64,000 nt of DNA from Comamonas odontotermitis (GCF_014207855.1 NZ_JACHKZ010000016.1:28828-92827), one strand, 5' to 3'; counted from the stretch's first letter, positions 11,070-20,662 are shown. The notes: generated by a model from the letters alone, not told the origin. Translations and numbers: made by a program.

Positions 11070-12050
11070 TTACGGCAGCAATATGCTGGAGCCGGTTGTC
11101 TTGCGCGCTTCGAGCGCACGGTGGGCCTCTTGCACATCGGCCAGCGCAAAACGTTGTTCGATGTGAATCTTGACCTCGCCGGAAGCCACCACGTCGAACA
11201 GATCATCGGCCATGGCCTGGCAGGCCTGCCGCGAGCTGAGGTGCGCAAACAGTGTCTGCCGCGTCACATACAGGCTCTTGGCTGCCAGTGCCGCAGGTGC
11301 AAACGGCGGCACGGGTCCGGATGCATTGCCGAACGACACCATCAGCCCGAAACGGCGCAGGCATTGCAGCGAACCTTCCCACGTATCCTTGCCGACCGAG
11401 TCGTAGACCACCTTCACGCCTTCACCACCGGTGATCTCATGCACGCGCTTGGCAAAATCTTCCGTGCGGTAATTGATAGCAACATCCGCACCATTGGCGA
11501 GCGCCAGCTGGCATTTTTCTTCCGAGCCCGCCGTGGCAATCAGGCGCAGGCCCAGCGCTCTCGCCCATTGGCAGGCAATCAGGCCGACACCGCCCGCCGC
11601 CGCATGGAACAGCACATGGTCGCCAGGGTTCAGCCCCTCTACGGGCTTGGCCTTTTTCAGCAGATACTGCGCCGTCATGCCCTTGAGCATCATGGCTGCG
11701 CCAGTCTCGAAGCTGATCGCATCAGGCAGCTTGCAGACAAAGGTGGCAGGCATCACACGCGCTTCGCTGTAGCTGCCCGGCGGGTTGGTGGCATAGGCCA
11801 CACGGTCGCCCTCCTTCAAATGGTCCACGCCGTCCCCCACGGCCTCCACAACGCCTGCGGCCTCCATGCCCAGTTGCAACGGCAGGGGCAATTGGTACAG
11901 GCCGCTGCGCTGGTACACATCGATGAAGTTCAGGCCGATGGCATGGTGGCGCACCCGTACCTCGCCCTTGCCCGGTGCGCCTACCTGCACCTGAACGAGC
12001 TTCATCTCCTCAGGGCCGCCGTTGCGTTCAATCTGTACTGCCAAAACCAT
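11070..12050 (-). CDS. NADPH:quinone oxidoreductase, zinc-independent MDR family
   Basis: A 326-residue medium-chain reductase. The motif LFHAAAGGVGLIACQWARALG marks the NADPH-binding fold, and IGLNFIDVYQRSGLY with GMEAAGVVEAVGDGV marks the quinone-reductase branch. The structural zinc cysteines of alcohol dehydrogenases are absent. It reduces quinones or enones in the cytoplasm. The reading frame extends 24 codons further upstream, but ATG at 12050 is preceded by AGGAGATCCC and gives the standard N-terminus (MVLAVQIERNGG). It is divergent from the DMT transporter at 12202. Confidence 0.92.
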   Translation of the reverse strand: MVLAVQIERNGGPEEMKLVQVQVGAPGKGEVRVRHHAIGLNFIDVYQRSGLYQLPLPLQLGMEAAGVVEAVGDGVDHLKEGDRVAYATNPPGSYSEARVMPATFVCKLPDAISFETGAAMMLKGMTAQYLLKKAKPVEGLNPGDHVLFHAAAGGVGLIACQWARALGLRLIATAGSEEKCQLALANGADVAINYRTEDFAKRVHEITGGEGVKVVYDSVGKDTWEGSLQCLRRFGLMVSFGNASGPVPPFAPAALAAKSLYVTRQTLFAHLSSRQACQAMADDLFDVVASGEVKIHIEQRFALADVQEAHRALEARKTTGSSILLP

Positions 12051-12201
12051 GGGATCTCCTTTGCGCCAGTCTGTCGCCAAATGAAAGGCCATGCTGCCAC
12101 GGTTTCGCCAAATCTGCAGCACCGGCTCGTCAAAGCCTCAGCGCACCAGGCAACTGCCCGGGGAGACTTCGAACGCGGTCTGTAGCAGTTACAGTCACGC
12201 G

Positions 12202-13104
12202 ATGCAACAAAAACTCACGCCTTCGACCATCTTCTTCCTGACAGCCGCTCCGCTGATGTGGGCAGGCAACGCAGTGGTCGGGCGGGTGGTCCACGATCTG
12301 GTGTCGCCCATGTTGCTCAACTTCATCCGCTGGCTGATTGCCTTTGCCGTCATCCTGCCGCTGGCACACCGCATTCTGGCCAAAGGCAGCCCGCTGTGGC
12401 CGCACTGGAAGCGCTGGTCTGTCATCGGCCTTCTGGGCATCGGCTGCTACAACGCTTTCCAATACCTGGCGCTCAAGACCTCGGGGCCCATCAATGTAAC
12501 GCTGGTGGCCGCCAGCATGCCGCTGTGGATGATGGCCTTTGGCGCCTTGTTCTTCAACAGCCGCATCACGCGGCCGCAGCTGGCGGGAGCAGTGTTCTCC
12601 ATCACCGGCGTGCTGATCGTGCTCAGCCATGGCCAGTGGGAACAGTTGACCCAGCTGCGGCTGGTGCCCGGTGATCTGTACATGCTGCTGTCGACGGCGT
12701 GCTGGTCTCTCTACAGTTGGCTGCTGGTGCGCACCACGGAGCCTGCAGGTATCAAAAGCCATTGGGCGCAGTTGTTGATGGCGCAACTGGCCTTTGGTCT
12801 GGTCTGGTCGGGGCTGTTTGCCGGTGGCGAATGGGCGGTGGGCGCAAGCCACCTGCAGCTGAACGGAACCTTGCTGGCCGCCATTGCCTATATCGTGATC
12901 GGCCCGGCCATCCTGGCCTACCGATTCTGGGGCGTGGGCGTGCAGCGTGCGGGCCCCACGGCAGCGGGTTTTTTCACCAACCTGACGCCGCTCTTCGCCG
13001 CCGTGCTCTCCGCAGCCTTTCTGGGGGAGCCACCACGCCTGTACCACGCCATTGCCTTTGTGCTGATTGTGGCGGGCATCGTGATCTCGTCGCGCCGCGT
13101 CTGA
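12202..13104 (+). CDS. DMT-family transporter (two EamA domains)
   Basis: A 300-residue inner-membrane protein with ten predicted hydrophobic helices in two EamA repeats. The first contains PLMWAGNAVVGRVVHD and IGCYNAFQYLALKT, the second contains ACWSLYSWLLVR and RAGPTAAGFFTNLTPLFAAV. Such proteins usually export amino acids or other metabolites, but the substrate cannot be inferred. ATG at 12202 was chosen over upstream in-frame codons because it begins directly before the first helix. Confidence 0.88.
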   Translation: MQQKLTPSTIFFLTAAPLMWAGNAVVGRVVHDLVSPMLLNFIRWLIAFAVILPLAHRILAKGSPLWPHWKRWSVIGLLGIGCYNAFQYLALKTSGPINVTLVAASMPLWMMAFGALFFNSRITRPQLAGAVFSITGVLIVLSHGQWEQLTQLRLVPGDLYMLLSTACWSLYSWLLVRTTEPAGIKSHWAQLLMAQLAFGLVWSGLFAGGEWAVGASHLQLNGTLLAAIAYIVIGPAILAYRFWGVGVQRAGPTAAGFFTNLTPLFAAVLSAAFLGEPPRLYHAIAFVLIVAGIVISSRRV

Positions 13105-13245
13105 AAATGGATGCGCCCCTGCAGCAGCTGCGCGAAGTTACACCCTGCAACGGTTGCCGCCTTAACTTCACATCAGCGCTCTTGTTTCGGCGCACACTGC
13201 AACCATCTGCGGTTCATTCCCGGCAGACAGGAAGGGATTCACCCC

Positions 13246-14028
13246 ATGACTGAACAAGAACAGCAACTGATCAGCAGTTTGTTTCAGCAATTGCGCCAAT
13301 TGGATGGCCAGCCCAAGGATGCGCAGGCTGAGGCCAGCATTCGCCAGTGGGCCGCGCAAACACCGGATGCGGCTTACTGGCTCACCCAGCGCACGCTGCT
13401 GCTGCAGCAATCGCTGCAACAGGCCCAGCAGCAGATTGCACAACTGCAAGGCCAGCTCTCAGCCGCTGGCACTCGCACCGACAGCGCAGCCGGCAGCTTT
13501 CTTTCGCCCGCACCAGGTCTGGACACACGCTTTGGCCGTGGTGCCGATGTGCCAACTGGTGTGCCAGTCGGCGCGGTGCCATCCGCACTGCCAGGTTGGC
13601 GCGACCGCCGGATCGGTGCGCCTCTTGCAGAGGCTCCCACTGTGCCTGCGGGCGCATACGCGCCACCCGGAGCCAGCCTGGGCGGCGGCTTTCTGGGCAG
13701 CGCCGCAGCTGCGGCGGCCGGTGTTGCAGGGGGCATGCTGCTGTTCAACGGGCTGGGCCACATGCTGGGCGGCCAGCAAACTACGGGCAATGGCTGGAAC
13801 AAGGACAGCAATGCCAACGCCACAGACCATGGCAACGCCCTCCCCGGCAACGACAACAGCGGCCTGGACAAGCTGGCCCAGCAAGCCGGGCGCGACCATG
13901 TCGGCCAGCCGGATGCGTCACCCAACACCTTGCTGGACGACGGCCGCGCCGATGACAGCGGCGATGACGGGTTTGGCAGCAACTTCAGCGACGGCGGCGA
14001 TATCTTTGACGACGACAATTTCGCCTGA
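13246..14028 (+). CDS. DUF2076 family protein
   Basis: A 260-residue protein. The N-terminal 75 residues (TEQEQQLISSLFQQLRQL to LQQSLQQAQQQIAQLQGQL) are helical with a glutamine-rich coiled coil, the pattern that defines DUF2076. The middle is rich in Pro, Ala and Gly and has a glycine-rich hydrophobic segment (GGFLGSAAAAAAGVAGGML). The C-terminus is very acidic (DDGRADDSGDDGFGSNFSD, then DDDNFA). Proteins of this family are described as envelope-associated, and the function is unknown. AGGAAG lies upstream of the chosen ATG. Transcription ends at a hairpin 22 bases after the stop codon. Confidence 0.85.
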   Translation: MTEQEQQLISSLFQQLRQLDGQPKDAQAEASIRQWAAQTPDAAYWLTQRTLLLQQSLQQAQQQIAQLQGQLSAAGTRTDSAAGSFLSPAPGLDTRFGRGADVPTGVPVGAVPSALPGWRDRRIGAPLAEAPTVPAGAYAPPGASLGGGFLGSAAAAAAGVAGGMLLFNGLGHMLGGQQTTGNGWNKDSNANATDHGNALPGNDNSGLDKLAQQAGRDHVGQPDASPNTLLDDGRADDSGDDGFGSNFSDGGDIFDDDNFA

Positions 14029-14046
14029 TCGCATGCAGCGGTCATG

Positions 14047-14076
14047 AAAAAGCCACGGCATGCCGTGGCTTTTTTA
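14047..14076. terminator. Bidirectional rho-independent terminator
   Basis: The perfect inverted repeat AGCCACGGCA TGCCGTGGCT is flanked by AAAA on the left and TTTTTT on the right. It can therefore stop the DUF2076 gene and the convergent SDR gene. Confidence 0.9.
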
Positions 14077-14133
14077 ATGTGATGGCAGTTGGCCCACCAT
14101 GGGCAAGCGCCAGCCGACGCCCCTCGCCACGCC

Positions 14134-14961
14134 TCAATAGGTCCCAGGGTAGGCGCCACCGTCAGGCAGGATGTTCTGCCCGGTGATGTAAGCCGCCTGC
14201 TGGCTGCACAAAAAGGCGCAGATGGCGCCAAACTCCTCGGCAGTGCCATAGCGGCCTGCAGGAATCTGCTTTTGCTGCGCAGCCCGGACATCCGCTTCGG
14301 ATTTGCCGGTTTTCTGGGCAGTGGCAGCAATGGTGCCCGCAATGCGGTCGGTGTCGAACTTGCCCGGCAGGATGCTGTTGATGGTGACGCCCTGCGCGGC
14401 GATGGAACTGCGCGCCACGCCTGCCACAAAGCCGGTCAGGCCGCTGCGCGCGCCATTGGACAGGCCCAGGATATCGATGGGCGCCTTGACCGAGCTGGAT
14501 GTGATGTTGACGATGCGGCCAAACCCGCGCTCGGCCATGCCGTCGATCACGGTCTGGATCAGCGCAATCGGGGTGAGCATATTGGCGTCCAGCGCCTTCA
14601 CCCACGCCTCGCGGTCCCAGTCACGAAAATCACCTGGTGGCGGGCCACCTGCGTTGTTCACCAGAATGTCAAAGTTCCGGCCCGGGCCACCTTCGGCGTT
14701 CAGCACCGCAGCGCGGCCCTCCTCGGTCGTGATGTCTGCGGCCACGGCAATCACCTGAGGAGCCACCCGGCCCGGTGCTGCAGCCGCCCACATGGCGGCC
14801 ATCACCTTGAACTGGCGCGCCGTGTCCTTGAGCGCGTCAGCGCCACGGGCGTTGATGACAACGTTCACGCCCTCATTGACCAGCGCCTGCGCACAGCCGC
14901 GCCCCAGCCCTTTGCTGGCCGCACATACCAAGGCCCACTTGCCCGCAATTCCCAGATCCAT
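14134..14961 (-). CDS. Atypical short-chain dehydrogenase/reductase lacking Tyr-x3-Lys
   Basis: A 275-residue Rossmann-fold protein of the FabG-like SDR group. The cofactor site VCAASKGLGRG, the NNAGG motif at 102-106 and a Ser cluster at 155-157 are present. At the spacing where the catalytic Tyr-x3-Lys should follow, the sequence reads Ser168-Asn-Gly-Ala-Arg172. I recall an SDR subgroup with LSNxxR at this point, so the change looks ancestral. Enzyme activity and substrate are uncertain. The start at 14961 follows AAGGAGAC. A longer frame of ten codons lacks a ribosome site. Confidence 0.87.
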   Translation of the reverse strand: MDLGIAGKWALVCAASKGLGRGCAQALVNEGVNVVINARGADALKDTARQFKVMAAMWAAAAPGRVAPQVIAVAADITTEEGRAAVLNAEGGPGRNFDILVNNAGGPPPGDFRDWDREAWVKALDANMLTPIALIQTVIDGMAERGFGRIVNITSSSVKAPIDILGLSNGARSGLTGFVAGVARSSIAAQGVTINSILPGKFDTDRIAGTIAATAQKTGKSEADVRAAQQKQIPAGRYGTAEEFGAICAFLCSQQAAYITGQNILPDGGAYPGTY

Positions 14962-15027
14962 AATCCGTCTCCTTTCGAGATTGCAATACAAAAAAAATGA
15001 ACAAAATCCGCTGCCAACGCTTATCAG

Positions 15028-15990
15028 TCAATCGCCTGCAGCTGTCTTTTTTATACTTTTGGTCTGGTGGGTAAATACATAGATGCCCACCAGCACCAGC
15101 GCCGTGCCAGCCACCATCACGGGTGTCAGCGCCTCACCAAGCAACCACACGCCCATCAGAATGGTGGACAGAGGGCCAATCATGCCAGTTTGCGCCACCG
15201 TAGCGGCGCCCAGGCGTTCGATCGCCAGCATGACCAGAAGCACCGGCAGCGCCGTACACACAGTCGCATTGAGCACCGACAGCCAGATGACCGGCATCGC
15301 CACCTGCGCAGCCGACAGGGGCCGCACCAACAGAAACTGCACAATGCAGAACAGACAGGCAAAGCTGGTGGCCAGCCCCACCAGGCGCAGCGCGCCCATG
15401 CGCTGCACGAACTGCGCGCTGTACACCAGGTAGATGGCATAGCTCACCGCACTGGCAAACACCAGTGTGGCACCCCACCACACCTTGCCGCCACCGGCGC
15501 CCGCAGCGCCGTGCCCGAGTGCCTCCACGCCAAACACCAGCATCACACCGGCATAGCTGATGGCCAGGCCCTGCAACTGGCGGCGGGTGGCCTTCTTGCG
15601 GTAAAGGAGCCAGCCCAGCGCCAGCACCAGGGTCGGGTTGAGGTAGAGGATGAGGCGCTCCAGCCCTGCAGTGATGTAGGTGAGCCCTGCAAAATCCAGA
15701 AAGCTGGCCAGGTAATAGCCCGAAAAGCCCAGCGCTGCAGAGCCCAGCCAATCGCGCAGCGAAAGCGCTGGCTTGCCGCGCCCGGCCCACCAGGCCATCA
15801 CAACAAACAGCGGCAGCGCAAACAGCATGCGGTACATGATGAGCGTGACCGCATCCACGCCGTAGCGGTAGGCGAGCTTGACGATGATGGCCTTGCCACT
15901 GAAGGCAATGGCGCCCACCACGGCACAGGCCATGCCCGCTTTGCGGGCCGATGGCGAAAGCACCGGCGCAGGTGCTGCAGTAACTGACAC
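15028..15990 (-). CDS. DMT-family transporter (EamA)
   Basis: A second EamA-type exporter, about 320 residues and ten hydrophobic helices. Landmarks are GKAIIVKLAYRYGVDAVTL, ISYAGVMLVFGVEAL, and the second repeat with GAATVAQTGMIGPLSTILMG. It differs clearly from the transporter at 12202. The start is uncertain. The frame continues to 16128, but the extra N-terminus is unlike the family. GTG at 15990 gives a short polar N-terminus before the first helix. Substrate unknown. Confidence 0.8.
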   Translation of the reverse strand: MSVTAAPAPVLSPSARKAGMACAVVGAIAFSGKAIIVKLAYRYGVDAVTLIMYRMLFALPLFVVMAWWAGRGKPALSLRDWLGSAALGFSGYYLASFLDFAGLTYITAGLERLILYLNPTLVLALGWLLYRKKATRRQLQGLAISYAGVMLVFGVEALGHGAAGAGGGKVWWGATLVFASAVSYAIYLVYSAQFVQRMGALRLVGLATSFACLFCIVQFLLVRPLSAAQVAMPVIWLSVLNATVCTALPVLLVMLAIERLGAATVAQTGMIGPLSTILMGVWLLGEALTPVMVAGTALVLVGIYVFTHQTKSIKKTAAGD

Positions 15991-16216
15991 AGTGAATCCA
16001 GCGAAGAAGAAGGCCCGGGGGCCATAAGGCCTGCGGGCGGTTTGGGTGTGCTCTTGCGCACCATGGAGCAAACAATGGTGCAAGCGGTGGACCGACCACC
16101 ATGGATCCAAGCCTACCATGGCGATCACCGGCGGCGCCGTCGTGTCTGGCGACAGCGGTCAGCCCCAATTCTGCAGGCCCTTGGCCAGCTAGAGGATGAG
16201 GCTGGCAAAGGCGGCA

Positions 16217-16242
16217 ATAAAAAACGGCACCCGAAGGTGCCG
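16217..16242 (-). terminator. Rho-independent terminator of the TctBA operon
   Basis: Read on the minus strand, the stem CGGCACC/GGTGCCG closes a TTCG loop and is followed by TTTTTTA. It lies 35 bases after the TctA stop codon. Confidence 0.93.
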
Positions 16243-16276
16243 CTGCAAAGTGGTAGTTGTCTGTCTGTGTCAGCGA

Positions 16277-17791
16277 TCAGTCTTCTTCAACGAAGGCTTC
16301 TTCACGCTTCTTGCTCACTGCGGGCAGGCACACCACAATCAGCAGGATAGCGGCTGCAATCAGCAGGCCAGCGGAGATGGGGCGGGTCACGAACACCGAC
16401 CAGTCACCACGCGAGAGCAGCAGCGCACGGCGCAGGTTCTCTTCCATCATCGGGCCCAGAATGAAGCCCAGCAGCAGTGGCGCGGGCTCGGTGCCCAGCT
16501 TGTGGAACACATAGCCCACAAAGCCGAAGATACCGACCATCCACACATCCCAGCTGTTGTTGTTGGTGCCATACACGCCGACCGCGCAGAACAGCACGAT
16601 CGAAGGGAACAGCCAACGGTATGGCACGGTGAGCAGCTTGATCCACACGCCGATCAAAGGCAGATTCAGAATGATCAGCATCAGGTTACCGATCCACATC
16701 GAGGCAATCAGGCCCCAGAACAGCTCAGGGTTGCTGGTCATCACCTGGGGGCCAGGCTGGATGTTGTGAATGGTCATGGCACCCACCATCAGTGCCATCA
16801 CGGCATTGGGCGGGATACCCAGCGTCAGAAGCGGAATGAACGAGGTCTGCGAGCCAGCATTGTTGGCCGACTCCGGGGCGCACACGCCACGGATATTGCC
16901 CTGGCCGAAAGGCACTTCACCGGGCTTGAGACGGGTCTTCTTCTCGATCGTGTAAGCCGCAAAAGCCGACAGCATGGCGCCACCGCCTGGCAGAATGCCC
17001 AAAGCTGAACCCAGGGCCGTACCGCGCAGCATCGCAGGGAACATGCGCTTGAAGTCCTCTGCCGTGGGCATCAGACCGGTCACCTTGGCTGCGAACACTT
17101 CACGCTCATCGTCTGGCTTGGAGAGGTTGGCAATGATTTCGCCGTAGCCGAACACACCCATGGCAATCACGACGAAGTCGATGCCGTCGGTGAGCTCTGG
17201 AATGTCGAACGAGTAGCGGGCTACACCCGAGTTCACGTCGGTACCCACCAAACCCAGCAGCAGGCCCAGCACAATCATGCCCACCGCCTTGAGCAGCGAG
17301 CCCGAAGCCAGCACCACCGCGCCGATCAGGCCCAGGGTCATCAGCGAGAAGTATTCGGCTGGGCCGAACATGAAAGCCACTTCGGTCAGCGGAGGCGCAA
17401 AGGCGGCCAGAATCACGGTGCCCACGCAGCCTGCAAAGAACGAGCCGATGCCCGCCGCCGCCAACGCCGGCCCCGCTCGCCCTTTTCGGGCCATCTGGTA
17501 GCCGTCGATCACGGTCACCACAGAGGACGATTCGCCCGGCAGATTCACAAGAATGGCGGTGGTCGAGCCACCGTACTGCGCGCCGTAGTAGATACCGGCC
17601 AGCATGATGAGCGCAGCCACTGGAGGCAGCGCATAGGTTGCAGGCAGCAGCATGGCGATGGTAGCGACAGGGCCAATGCCAGGCAGCACGCCGATCAGGG
17701 TACCCAACAGACAGCCGACAAAGCAGTAGATCAGGTTTTGGAAGGTGAAGGCCACACCGAAACCGGTGGCCAGGTTATTGATCAGATCCAT
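16277..17791 (-). CDS. Tripartite tricarboxylate transporter permease TctA
   Basis: The large membrane subunit of a TTT-family uptake system, 504 residues with about 12 helices. Typical blocks are GTLIGVLPGIGPVATIAMLLP near the N-terminus and its internal repeat SALGILPGGGAMLSAFAAY, plus GVCAPESANNAGSQTSFIPLLTLGIPPN, all hallmarks of TctA. The complex takes up carboxylates using an ion gradient, with substrate delivered by a periplasmic TctC/Bug protein. It lies 14 bases downstream of TctB. No TctC gene is adjacent, so a binding protein encoded elsewhere must serve it. The transported acid cannot be told. Confidence 0.95.
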   Translation of the reverse strand: MDLINNLATGFGVAFTFQNLIYCFVGCLLGTLIGVLPGIGPVATIAMLLPATYALPPVAALIMLAGIYYGAQYGGSTTAILVNLPGESSSVVTVIDGYQMARKGRAGPALAAAGIGSFFAGCVGTVILAAFAPPLTEVAFMFGPAEYFSLMTLGLIGAVVLASGSLLKAVGMIVLGLLLGLVGTDVNSGVARYSFDIPELTDGIDFVVIAMGVFGYGEIIANLSKPDDEREVFAAKVTGLMPTAEDFKRMFPAMLRGTALGSALGILPGGGAMLSAFAAYTIEKKTRLKPGEVPFGQGNIRGVCAPESANNAGSQTSFIPLLTLGIPPNAVMALMVGAMTIHNIQPGPQVMTSNPELFWGLIASMWIGNLMLIILNLPLIGVWIKLLTVPYRWLFPSIVLFCAVGVYGTNNNSWDVWMVGIFGFVGYVFHKLGTEPAPLLLGFILGPMMEENLRRALLLSRGDWSVFVTRPISAGLLIAAAILLIVVCLPAVSKKREEAFVEED

Positions 17792-17805
17792 GGTCCTGGC
17801 TCCTC

Positions 17806-18294
17806 TTAACCGGTAATGAAGCTAGGCCACACGGGGAACTGCAGATTCAGTGCCCACACGAAAGCGACGTAACTGCCAACGGCCAGGATGGTGGCCAGAA
17901 CGAACACTTCTTTGGCGCGGAACTCATGGCCCGCCATGCTGGCAATGAAGACCAGTGCATAGATGGCAACAATCAGACCCATGGCAGGAATACCGAGGGA
18001 CGGCACACCAACCAACAGGATGCCGAAGGCAAAGTTCGCCAGCAGAATGAAGAACACCTGCTTCCATGCCCATTTACCGATGGGATCGCCATCCTTGGGG
18101 CCATTGGTGAGCCCCTTGAAGGCGACGGCAGCACCAATCAGTGCAAGCAGAATGCCCAGAATCAGCGGGAAATAGCCCGGCCCCATGCGAGCGCCTGTAC
18201 CGATCGTGTAGTTCTTTGCGCCCACTGCGAACGCAACCCCCACCGCCAAGTACATGATGCCCGCCCAAAAGTCTTTTTGGCTCTTGAGTTTCAC
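17806..18294 (-). CDS. Tripartite tricarboxylate transporter small subunit TctB
   Basis: The small membrane subunit, 162 residues with four hydrophobic helices. FWAGIMYLAVGVAFAVGAKN and GARMGPGYFPLILGILLALIGA are the characteristic start of TctB proteins. An open frame extends to 18381, but GTG at 18294 has GGAGA four bases upstream and starts just before the conserved region, so I use it. It is transcribed before TctA. The upstream DNA to 18481 is AT-rich and likely holds the promoter. GCTGACAG occurs twice there (18338 and 18348). Confidence 0.88.
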   Translation of the reverse strand: MKLKSQKDFWAGIMYLAVGVAFAVGAKNYTIGTGARMGPGYFPLILGILLALIGAAVAFKGLTNGPKDGDPIGKWAWKQVFFILLANFAFGILLVGVPSLGIPAMGLIVAIYALVFIASMAGHEFRAKEVFVLATILAVGSYVAFVWALNLQFPVWPSFITG

Positions 18295-18488
18295 TATGTC
18301 TCCAAACGAAAATATGGATGTTGTGCATTGTGGATGCTGACAGTTGGCTGACAGATGTGGATTCCACTTACGATTGGACACAGGAAAACCCTAGTCCAAA
18401 TCACACATTCAGATCAAAGCTTATTGATTTACAAGCAGTTTTTTGAATAACTGTATTTTTTGGAATTCACTGACCCAATGAATTTTTA

Positions 18489-18534
18489 CAAAAACCAATC
18501 ACCGCCGCGCAGCCCATGCACGGCAGTGATTGGT
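18489..18534 (-). terminator. Terminator of the PilB/GspE-like ATPase gene
   Basis: Arms ACCAATCAC-GCCG and CGGC-GTGATTGGT (13 of 14 paired) enclose a 13-base loop. On the minus strand the stem is followed by TTTTTG. It lies about 60 bases after the ATPase stop codon. The rest of 18295-18594 is AT-rich promoter-like DNA with no gene. Confidence 0.8.
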
Positions 18535-18594
18535 GGTTGATAGCAACATGTCAGCCGCCTGCAAACATGCTGCAAAGGAGCCAGTCCGCAGTTG

Positions 18595-20592
18595 TCAGCG
18601 GTCACCCATCTCGATAGGTGGGGTGCTGGCGATGACTTCTTCGAAGGTGGTCATGCCCTCGGACACGCGCAGCGCACCGGCCAGGCGCAACGGGTGCATG
18701 CCGTCCTTGACTGCCTGGCGGCGCAGGGCAGACATGGAGGGCGAGGTATGCACTTTGTCCTTGATTGCCTCGCTCACCGTCAGCAGTTCATACAAGCCCA
18801 TCCGGCCGCGGTAGCCGGTGCTGCGGCATTCATCGCAGCCCACAGGCTTGTAGGGCTTGTACTCGCGCTTGATCTTCCAGGGATGGATGGCATTGTTCAG
18901 CGCCTCCACGGTGCTTTCCTCATCGGGCTGCTTGCAGGTTTCGCAGAGTGTGCGCACCAGGCGCTGGGCCAGCACGCCCAACAACGTGGCATTGATCAGG
19001 TAAGGAGGTACGCCCAGTTCCATCAGTCGGCTGATGGCGCTGGGGGCGTCGTTGGTATGCAGGGTGGAGAACACCAGATGGCCAGTCAGCGCAGCCTGCA
19101 CGGCCATCTCGGCGGTTTCCAGATCGCGGATTTCGCCCACCATGATGATGTCCGGGTCCTGGCGCATCAGCGCACGCAGGCCTTCGGCAAAGCTGAAATC
19201 GAGCACCGGCTGCACCTGCGTCTGGTTGAAGGCCGGCTCAATCATTTCGATCGGGTCTTCCACCGTCGAGACATTCACCTCTTCGGTCGCCAGGCGTTTC
19301 AAGGTCGAATACAGGGTTGTCGTCTTGCCCGAGCCGGTAGGGCCGGTCACCAGAATGATGCCGTGCGGGCGCGATACCAGTTGCTCCCAGCGCTGGGCAT
19401 CGTGGGAGGTAAAGCCCAGCTCAGCCAGGTCCTTGACCGTGTTTTCCGGGTCGAAGATACGCATCACCATCTTCTCGCCAAATGCGGTTGGCAAGGTCGA
19501 GAGACGCATTTCCACCTCATCGCCCAGCGTGTTGCGGGTCTTGATGCGGCCATCCTGCGGGCGGCGCTTCTCTACCACGTCGATCCGGCCCAGCAGCTTG
19601 ACGCGCGAGACGATGGCGTTGTGCACGCCAATCGGCATCTGGTAGACCTTGTGCAGCACGCCATCGATACGGAAGCGGATCACCGCCTGGTCGCGGCGCG
19701 GCTCCAGATGGATGTCGCTGGCACGCTGCGAAAACGCAAACTGCCACAGCCAGTCAACCAGCCGGATGATGCCCTGGTCGTTGGCGTCGAACTGCTGGTT
19801 GGCATTGCCCAGATCAACCAGCTGCTCAAAGTTGCCGATGCCCGAGAACGAGCCACTCAACTTGTTGGCAGCCTTGACCGATTTGGCCAACGCAAAGAAT
19901 TCGTTGCGGTAGCGGTCGATATCCTTGGGGTTGGCCAGCACCCGTCGCACCTTGCGCCTTGCCTGGCGCTCCACCTCGCCTACCCACTCGTCAATCCAGG
20001 GCTCCTTGACAGCCACCACCACCTCGTGAGAGGAGACCTGCACCGGCAGGATGCCATGGCGCTGCGCATACGGCGCGCCCATGGTTTCAGCCACCTTCGC
20101 CGCATCCGTCTTGAGCGGATCGATTTTGTAGTAAGGCAGGCCGCAGTGTTTGGCGACGAACTCGGTCAACACCTCCACATCCAGCGCCTTGCCATCCTGG
20201 GCGCGCGGCACCACCACGCTGGCGAGGCGCACTATCGGATGCTGGCTGCTGGAGGCATGGCTGCACCGCTCGATCGTAGCCTTGGCGATGGCTGCGGTCA
20301 CCCAGCCATCGGCCTGCAGCCAGTTGACGATCTGCACCAGATCGAGCGGACGCTGCATCAGCGCCGTCAACGCGCCGCGGCCAGCGGCCAAAGCTGGCGG
20401 AGAAACAGAAGGCGTCGGTGGCGCAGGCGCGCTGACAGGATCATCACTCTCCACAGCACCAGGCACAAATACGGCGGAACGCTTGCCAGGGGGTGCGGGC
20501 GTGGCAGCTTCTCTGGGCAAACCAGCCGGATCCACCAGCACCGTGTGTTGAAAATCCGGCTCGTCATCCGACGGGTGATCTGGCGCGCCCAT
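18595..20592 (-). CDS. Type II/IV secretion ATPase of the GspE/PilB family
   Basis: A 665-residue cytoplasmic hexameric motor ATPase. An about 70-residue Pro/Ala-rich N-terminal tail precedes a T2SSE N-domain (about 90-230). The ATPase core has Walker A GPTGSGKTTTLYS, an Asp box region VEDPIEMIEPAFNQTQVQP, Walker B DIIMVGEIRDLETA and the His box STLHTND. The zinc-binding tetracysteine unit is present as CETC and CDEC. The protein could drive type IV pilus or type II secretion. No other pilus or secretion gene is nearby, so its machine is encoded elsewhere. ATG at 20592 has AGGGA upstream. A second ATG five codons earlier has none. Confidence 0.92.
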   Translation of the reverse strand: MGAPDHPSDDEPDFQHTVLVDPAGLPREAATPAPPGKRSAVFVPGAVESDDPVSAPAPPTPSVSPPALAAGRGALTALMQRPLDLVQIVNWLQADGWVTAAIAKATIERCSHASSSQHPIVRLASVVVPRAQDGKALDVEVLTEFVAKHCGLPYYKIDPLKTDAAKVAETMGAPYAQRHGILPVQVSSHEVVVAVKEPWIDEWVGEVERQARRKVRRVLANPKDIDRYRNEFFALAKSVKAANKLSGSFSGIGNFEQLVDLGNANQQFDANDQGIIRLVDWLWQFAFSQRASDIHLEPRRDQAVIRFRIDGVLHKVYQMPIGVHNAIVSRVKLLGRIDVVEKRRPQDGRIKTRNTLGDEVEMRLSTLPTAFGEKMVMRIFDPENTVKDLAELGFTSHDAQRWEQLVSRPHGIILVTGPTGSGKTTTLYSTLKRLATEEVNVSTVEDPIEMIEPAFNQTQVQPVLDFSFAEGLRALMRQDPDIIMVGEIRDLETAEMAVQAALTGHLVFSTLHTNDAPSAISRLMELGVPPYLINATLLGVLAQRLVRTLCETCKQPDEESTVEALNNAIHPWKIKREYKPYKPVGCDECRSTGYRGRMGLYELLTVSEAIKDKVHTSPSMSALRRQAVKDGMHPLRLAGALRVSEGMTTFEEVIASTPPIEMGDR

Positions 20593-20662
20593 GGTGCAAT
20601 CCCTCATGTCATAGTTGGTCTGCCGAGGTTATACCTGAAAGCCCGCAAAGGCGAGGTAAAGC

